DNA from: JAJUFS01 sp964599565
GTDB taxonomy: Bacteria; Pseudomonadota; Gammaproteobacteria; Natronospirales; JAJUFS01
Length of the DNA stretch: 18,238 bases
Assembly: GCA_964599565.1 (NCBI GenBank)
Contig: CAZRFE010000048.1
Location: forward strand, 1 to 18,238
Direction of reading: 5' to 3'
Positions within the stretch are counted from its first letter, which is position 1. Each line of letters starts with the position of its first letter. A program made the translations under genes and the position numbers. The notes beneath the pieces are model-generated. The model made no database searches, was not told where the DNA came from, and worked only from the letters and a program-made list of their open reading frames with translations. Below, in pieces: positions 15,325 to 18,238 of the stretch.

Positions 15325-15819
15325 CTAGCGGCCGTAGCGGCGTATCTCCACGCGCGGTGCGTCGTTGAGCGTGATCACGTACAGGCGGTCGTATTCCGTC
15401 GCCTCATCGACAGGTGCGCCGGGGTCGACGCCGAACGCCGCCGCCATCTGTGCAATGGTGTTGCTGTGGCCGACGATCAGCACGGTCTGCCGACTCGCCG
15501 CGATTTCAGCGGCGAGCGCGTCCGCGGCGCTTGCGGAATAGATTTCCGGCGTGATGCCGAGCGCGCGCGCGAGCGGCGCCGCAGTTGCGCGCGTGCGACG
15601 CGTGTCGGTGCTGAAGATGCGCGCGATGCCCGCGCCTGACAGTGCGCCGGCAAGTGCGTGGGCGCGCTCGACGCCGGGCGGGGAGAGCGGCGGGTCGTCG
15701 CCTGCAAGCTTCTCGGCGTGCCGCACGATGTAGACCTGCGGCGCGGGCGCGCTGCAGGCAGCAAGCGCAATGGCAAGGAACAGCGCGGCAACGCGCGGGA
15801 TGACGAAGTTTGCGGCCAT
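15325..15819 (-). CDS. Histidine phosphatase superfamily lipoprotein (phosphoglycerate-mutase-like fold)
   Basis: The start at ATG 15819 with GAGGTG just upstream gives 164 residues; the longer ORF start at 15873 would precede the signal peptide with non-signal sequence. Residues 1-22 form a lipoprotein signal peptide with a LAAC lipobox (Cys22). The active-site set of the family is present: RHAEK (Arg33, phospho-acceptor His34), the second Arg in TDTRRTRATA (Arg75) and GHSN (His118). The acceptor His forms a phospho-enzyme intermediate in this superfamily. The export signal places the enzyme in the periplasm, attached to a membrane, so a periplasmic phosphoester is the likely substrate; its identity cannot be read. 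It is divergent from the cytochrome c5 gene. Confidence 0.92.
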   Translation of the reverse strand: MAANFVIPRVAALFLAIALAACSAPAPQVYIVRHAEKLAGDDPPLSPPGVERAHALAGALSGAGIARIFSTDTRRTRATAAPLARALGITPEIYSASAADALAAEIAASRQTVLIVGHSNTIAQMAAAFGVDPGAPVDEATEYDRLYVITLNDAPRVEIRRYGR

Positions 15820-15893
15820 ATTCACCTCGCAGCGTGCAAGTGCATGAATCCCGGCGGATTGTGCGGCTTTCAATGTTTCGCCGCCCTCGCCGA

Positions 15894-15908
15894 GCCAGTA
15901 TACTTGGC
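15894..15908 (+). promoter_or_regulatory. Candidate -10 region of the cytochrome c5 promoter inside a small dyad
   Basis: TATACT (15899-15904) is a near-consensus sigma-70 -10 hexamer, 51 nt before the cytochrome start codon. It sits in the near-palindrome GCCA-GTATAC-T-TGGC. The -35 at the expected distance (near 15876-15881, TTTCGC) is poor, so a bound activator or a different sigma factor could be involved. Confidence 0.35.
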
Positions 15909-15955
15909 GCCCTCATCCCGGGGCGTTCGTCCCTGTCAGAACCACAGGTAGGACA

Positions 15956-16468
15956 ATGGATCAGGACCGCAAATTTCTTGACACATTCCTCGTCGTGATC
16001 GGCGCGCTGCTCGCTTTCACCGTGGCCATGTATTTCCTGGCGCACATGCTTGCCGAAAATTACCTCGATGTGGACAACAGCGAGGACCCGATTGCCATCG
16101 CCGCCGTCAACGACCGCATCCAGCCCGTGGGCCAGGTCCGCACCACGGATGATCCGGCGCCGCAGCCGGTCCAGGCGAGCGCCGCGGGCGCCGATGATGC
16201 GCAGGCCGATGCACCGGCCGACGGCAAGGCGGTCTACGAGCAGGCCTGCTTTGCCTGCCACGGCACCGGCGCCGCGGGCGCGCCGAAACTCGGCGATGCC
16301 GGCGCATGGTCGGACCGCATCGCAAAGGGCGAAGCGACGCTGCACAAGCACGCGCTTGAAGGCTTCACCGGCGAGACCGGCATCATGCCGCCCAAGGGCG
16401 GCCGCGCGGACCTCTCCGACGAGCAGGTGAAAGCCGCCGTGGATTACATGCTCAGCCAGTCGAAGTAA
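15956..16468 (+). CDS. Membrane-anchored cytochrome c5 family protein
   Basis: This 170-residue protein starts at ATG 15956, preceded by AGGTAGGA. Residues about 9-32 form an uncleaved TM anchor (FLVVIGALLAFTVAMYFLAH). Residues 35-88 are a flexible Pro/Ala/Asp-rich linker. Residues about 88-168 form a class I c-type haem domain: haem-binding CFACH (Cys98, Cys101, His102) and probable distal ligand Met144 in TGIMPPKGG, followed by DLSDEQVKAAVDYMLSQ. It should carry electrons on the periplasmic face of the inner membrane, in respiration. The presence of rep nearby resembles the cytochrome c5/rep neighbourhood I recall from other gammaproteobacteria. It has its own terminator. Confidence 0.94.
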   Translation: MDQDRKFLDTFLVVIGALLAFTVAMYFLAHMLAENYLDVDNSEDPIAIAAVNDRIQPVGQVRTTDDPAPQPVQASAAGADDAQADAPADGKAVYEQACFACHGTGAAGAPKLGDAGAWSDRIAKGEATLHKHALEGFTGETGIMPPKGGRADLSDEQVKAAVDYMLSQSK

Positions 16469-16480
16469 GCTCCCGAACCA

Positions 16481-16512
16481 CGAAAAAAGCCGCCGAAAGG
16501 CGGCTTTTTTCG
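16481..16512. terminator. Bidirectional rho-independent terminator between cytochrome c5 and the metalloprotease
   Basis: The 14-bp perfect stem CGAAAAAAGCCGCC (16481-16494) / GGCGGCTTTTTTCG (16499-16512) has a GAAA tetraloop. The A and T tracts within the stem supply a U run for both strands. It serves both convergent genes, 12 nt after the cytochrome stop and 12 nt from the metalloprotease stop. Confidence 0.95.
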
Positions 16513-16524
16513 TTTGGAACAAAC

Positions 16525-17112
16525 TCAGAGCCCGTCCTGCCGGACGCTTTCACGCGCCGGACCCCGTGGTGGAACGGGCCGCGGCGTCACGCTTGCGGTT
16601 GTGACGGGAATGCCGGCGTAGCGCCGCCGCACCGGTTCCCCGATGAGGCGTGCGACACGCGTCTCGATTTCCTTGATCACGGCCAGCTCCTCTGCTGGTG
16701 TGAAGTGCGCGTTCTTCATGCCATGAACGCCGTGCAGGGCGCGATAGATGTGCCCCAGTTCGTGAGCGAGCATCAATGCAGGGCTTTGTATGCGGCCGTA
16801 CTCCAGCCCCGTGCCCCGGCGCGGATTGAAATCGATGACCGCACTGCGATGCCGCGGCTGAAAAAGAACGCGCGTCCGTCCGTCCGTGTACCGGATTTCT
16901 ATGCGCGTGGCGAGCGAGAGTACGTCATCCACGATCACGTCGCAGGCAATGTAGTCCAGCGCTTCGCGAACCTCCGCCGCGAAATCCATGCCCGGCGGCG
17001 CCTCGTCGGCATTGATGACGATCACGTCGTTTGCCGCGGCGATCGGCAGGCATGCCGACAACAGCAACGAGATGAAAAAGCGCGGCGAGCTGCCGAATTG
17101 CCGACCTTCCAT
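16525..17112 (-). CDS. Exported putative zinc metalloprotease, peptidase M91-like
   Basis: I chose ATG 17112 (MEGRQFGSS), which has GGAAGGA about 10 nt upstream, giving 195 residues; a TTG at 17136 is less likely. Residues 1 to about 27 are an export signal (FFISLLLSACLPIAAA). It can be read either as a type I signal cleaved after AAA or as a lipobox LSAC with Cys21. The mature protein contains the zinc motif HELGH (His117, Glu118, His121) in ALMLAHELGHIYRALHG. An acidic pair follows (Glu141-Glu142 in TPAEELAVIKEIE), then GEPVRRRY. This order (HELxH, EE, then GxPxRxxY) resembles peptidase M91, known from secreted effectors such as NleD. The substrate is unknown, and the C-terminal 25 residues are Pro/Arg-rich. 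It is a single gene with a bidirectional terminator at its 3' end. Confidence 0.72.
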   Translation of the reverse strand: MEGRQFGSSPRFFISLLLSACLPIAAANDVIVINADEAPPGMDFAAEVREALDYIACDVIVDDVLSLATRIEIRYTDGRTRVLFQPRHRSAVIDFNPRRGTGLEYGRIQSPALMLAHELGHIYRALHGVHGMKNAHFTPAEELAVIKEIETRVARLIGEPVRRRYAGIPVTTASVTPRPVPPRGPARESVRQDGL

Positions 17113-17136
17113 GGCCGTTTTGTCCTTCCGTGGCAA

Positions 17137-17299
17137 ACAGGCGGGCCCTGTCGGGACCGGACCGCATTAACGGACATCGCTCGCTGCGCGGCTATCGGGA
17201 ATTCCGCGAATCGGCGAAAGGACAATCGGAAAGGGAAACTGGATCGCAAGGCATGCAGCGGCGGTTCCTTGCGCCCGCCGCCGTCATCAACGCAACGCT
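17137..17299. other. Intergenic region between rep and the metalloprotease gene
   Basis: No gene is seen in this gap. It should hold the metalloprotease promoter and the 3' end of rep. One hairpin, GCGGCGG (17258-17264) with CCGCCGC (17275-17281), lies about 20 nt after the rep stop. It has a 10-nt loop and no U run, so it is at best a weak terminator. Confidence 0.35.
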
Positions 17300-18238
17300 T
17301 CAGCCTTCGCCCAGCAGGCTGCGCAGGCCGGCGAGCGTCGCACGGCCGGATTCGATCTTCTCTTCCTTCGAGCGTTCGACGCCTGCACCTTCCCAGCGAA
17401 GATCGCTTTCGGGGAGCTCGGAGAGAAAGCGCGACGGCTCGCAGTCGAAATCCTCGCCGTACTTTCTTCGTCTTTCCGCGAAGCTGATGGTGAGACTGCG
17501 CTCGGCGCGCGTGATGCCGACATACATCAGCCGCCGCTCTTCCTCGACGGTGTCGGCCTCGATGCTGTTTCGATGCGGCAGGATTTCCTCTTCCACGCCG
17601 ACAAGATACACGTGCGGGAACTCGAGACCCTTCGCCGCATGCAGCGTCATCAGCTGCACGACGTCGCCCGGATCGTCGTCGCCGTTGCGGTCGAGCCGGT
17701 CGATGAGGCTCATGCGCGCGAGCACCTCGGCGAGCGACATGGCGCCGTCATTGTTCTTCAGGATGTTGCCCATCCATGACAGCAGCTCCTCGACGTTCTC
17801 CCAGCGGCGCTTCGCCTTGTCGGGATCGCGCGCGCTTTCCTCCAGCCACTCGCGGTAGCCAATCTCCTCGAGCAGCTCGTTGATGCGCGCAAGCGTGATC
17901 TCGCCTTCGAGCTGCTCGGACCAGTAGCTGATCCACTGGCCGAACTCGCGCACCTTCACGAGCGTGCGTTCCGGCAGGTGCTCGGCGAGACCCATCTCGA
18001 AGCAGGCGGACACGAGACTGATGCCGCGGCGCGATGCGTATTCGCCGAGCTTCTCGAGCGTGACGGTGCCGATCTCGCGGCGTGGAATGTTGACGATGCG
18101 CAGGAACGCGGAATCGTCGTCGGGATTCACCAGCAGGCGAAGATACGCGACGACGTCGCGCACCTCGCCGCGATCGAAGAACGACATGCCGCCGGAGAGG
18201 TGGTACGGCACCTGCTGCTCGCGCAGCGCCTTCTCGAA
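17300..18238 (-). CDS. rep: ATP-dependent DNA helicase Rep (C-terminal part; 5' end outside window)
   Basis: The frame is open to the right edge, giving 312 visible residues, with no true start in the window (the GTG at 18211 is internal). The sequence closely follows the C-terminal half of E. coli Rep as I recall it: PYHLSGGMSFFDRGEVRD, NPDDDSAFLRIVNIPRREIG, VQLMTLHAAKGLEFPHVYLV (UvrD/Rep motif V region) and EEERRLMYVGITRAERSL (motif VI, with the nucleotide-sensing Arg). The SAFLRIVNIPRREIG and GYREWLEE-type segments favour Rep over UvrD or PcrA. Rep is a 3'-5' superfamily 1 helicase that clears proteins ahead of replication forks. The protein ends at LLGEG, near the expected family terminus. 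Confidence 0.95.
   Translation of the reverse strand, partial: FEKALREQQVPYHLSGGMSFFDRGEVRDVVAYLRLLVNPDDDSAFLRIVNIPRREIGTVTLEKLGEYASRRGISLVSACFEMGLAEHLPERTLVKVREFGQWISYWSEQLEGEITLARINELLEEIGYREWLEESARDPDKAKRRWENVEELLSWMGNILKNNDGAMSLAEVLARMSLIDRLDRNGDDDPGDVVQLMTLHAAKGLEFPHVYLVGVEEEILPHRNSIEADTVEEERRLMYVGITRAERSLTISFAERRRKYGEDFDCEPSRFLSELPESDLRWEGAGVERSKEEKIESGRATLAGLRSLLGEG

Noticed and set aside
15932..15948. CCTGT/ACAGG inverted repeat beside the cytochrome c5 ribosome site, read as a LexA box or riboswitch stem
   Set aside because: The spacing between CTGT and ACAG is 7, not 8, and a 5-bp stem is too short to claim a riboswitch.

Overview
The window is dense, high-GC DNA with short intergenic gaps. 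It probably comes from a gammaproteobacterium of the Xanthomonadales/Lysobacterales or a related lineage. This is an inference from gene content: an Oar-type TonB-dependent receptor, a PF07638-type ECF sigma factor beside TPR-bearing Ser/Thr kinases, azurin, and a membrane-anchored cytochrome c5 close to rep. No rRNA, tRNA, CRISPR array, IS element or phage gene was seen.

Layout. 3-2165 (+): the C-terminal 720 residues of a TonB-dependent outer-membrane receptor, ending in a strong terminator. 2447-3109 (-): an orphan LuxR-type response regulator, divergent from an AraC-family regulator at 3388-4263 (+). 4226-8843 (-): an operon of ECF sigma factor, full-length TPR Ser/Thr kinase, and a second, shorter Ser/Thr kinase. 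Both junctions are 4-bp stop/start overlaps (ATGA and GTGA), so the three proteins are probably made together. 8975-13449 (-): an ABC ATPase followed by a very large ABC-2 permease fused to an M1-like zinc peptidase; a strong terminator separates this pair from the sigma/kinase operon. 13622-14077 (-): azurin, divergent from an SRAP (YedK/HMCES) protein at 14182-14847 (+) whose normally invariant Cys2 is Pro. 14898-15819 (-): a DUF6694-like lipoprotein and a histidine-phosphatase lipoprotein. 15956-16468 (+): cytochrome c5. 16525-17112 (-): an exported M91-like zinc metalloprotease. 17300 to the right edge (-): the C-terminal part of Rep helicase.

How the genes work together. The sigma factor has no recognisable anti-sigma gene beside it. 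It lacks the acidic DAED-type motif in region 2.2, carrying LQPT there, and sits with two kinases. This fits sigma activation by threonine phosphorylation (ECF43-like), possibly with autoregulation from a GGAACC-N16-GTCGTA promoter just upstream. The second kinase looks like a truncated duplicate of the first and is a non-RD kinase (HLD instead of HRD). Azurin and cytochrome c5 are electron-transfer proteins for the periplasm or its membrane face.

The two most unusual points are the sigma/kinase/kinase module and the Pro2 SRAP protein, which could attack abasic sites through an N-terminal proline as Fpg does.
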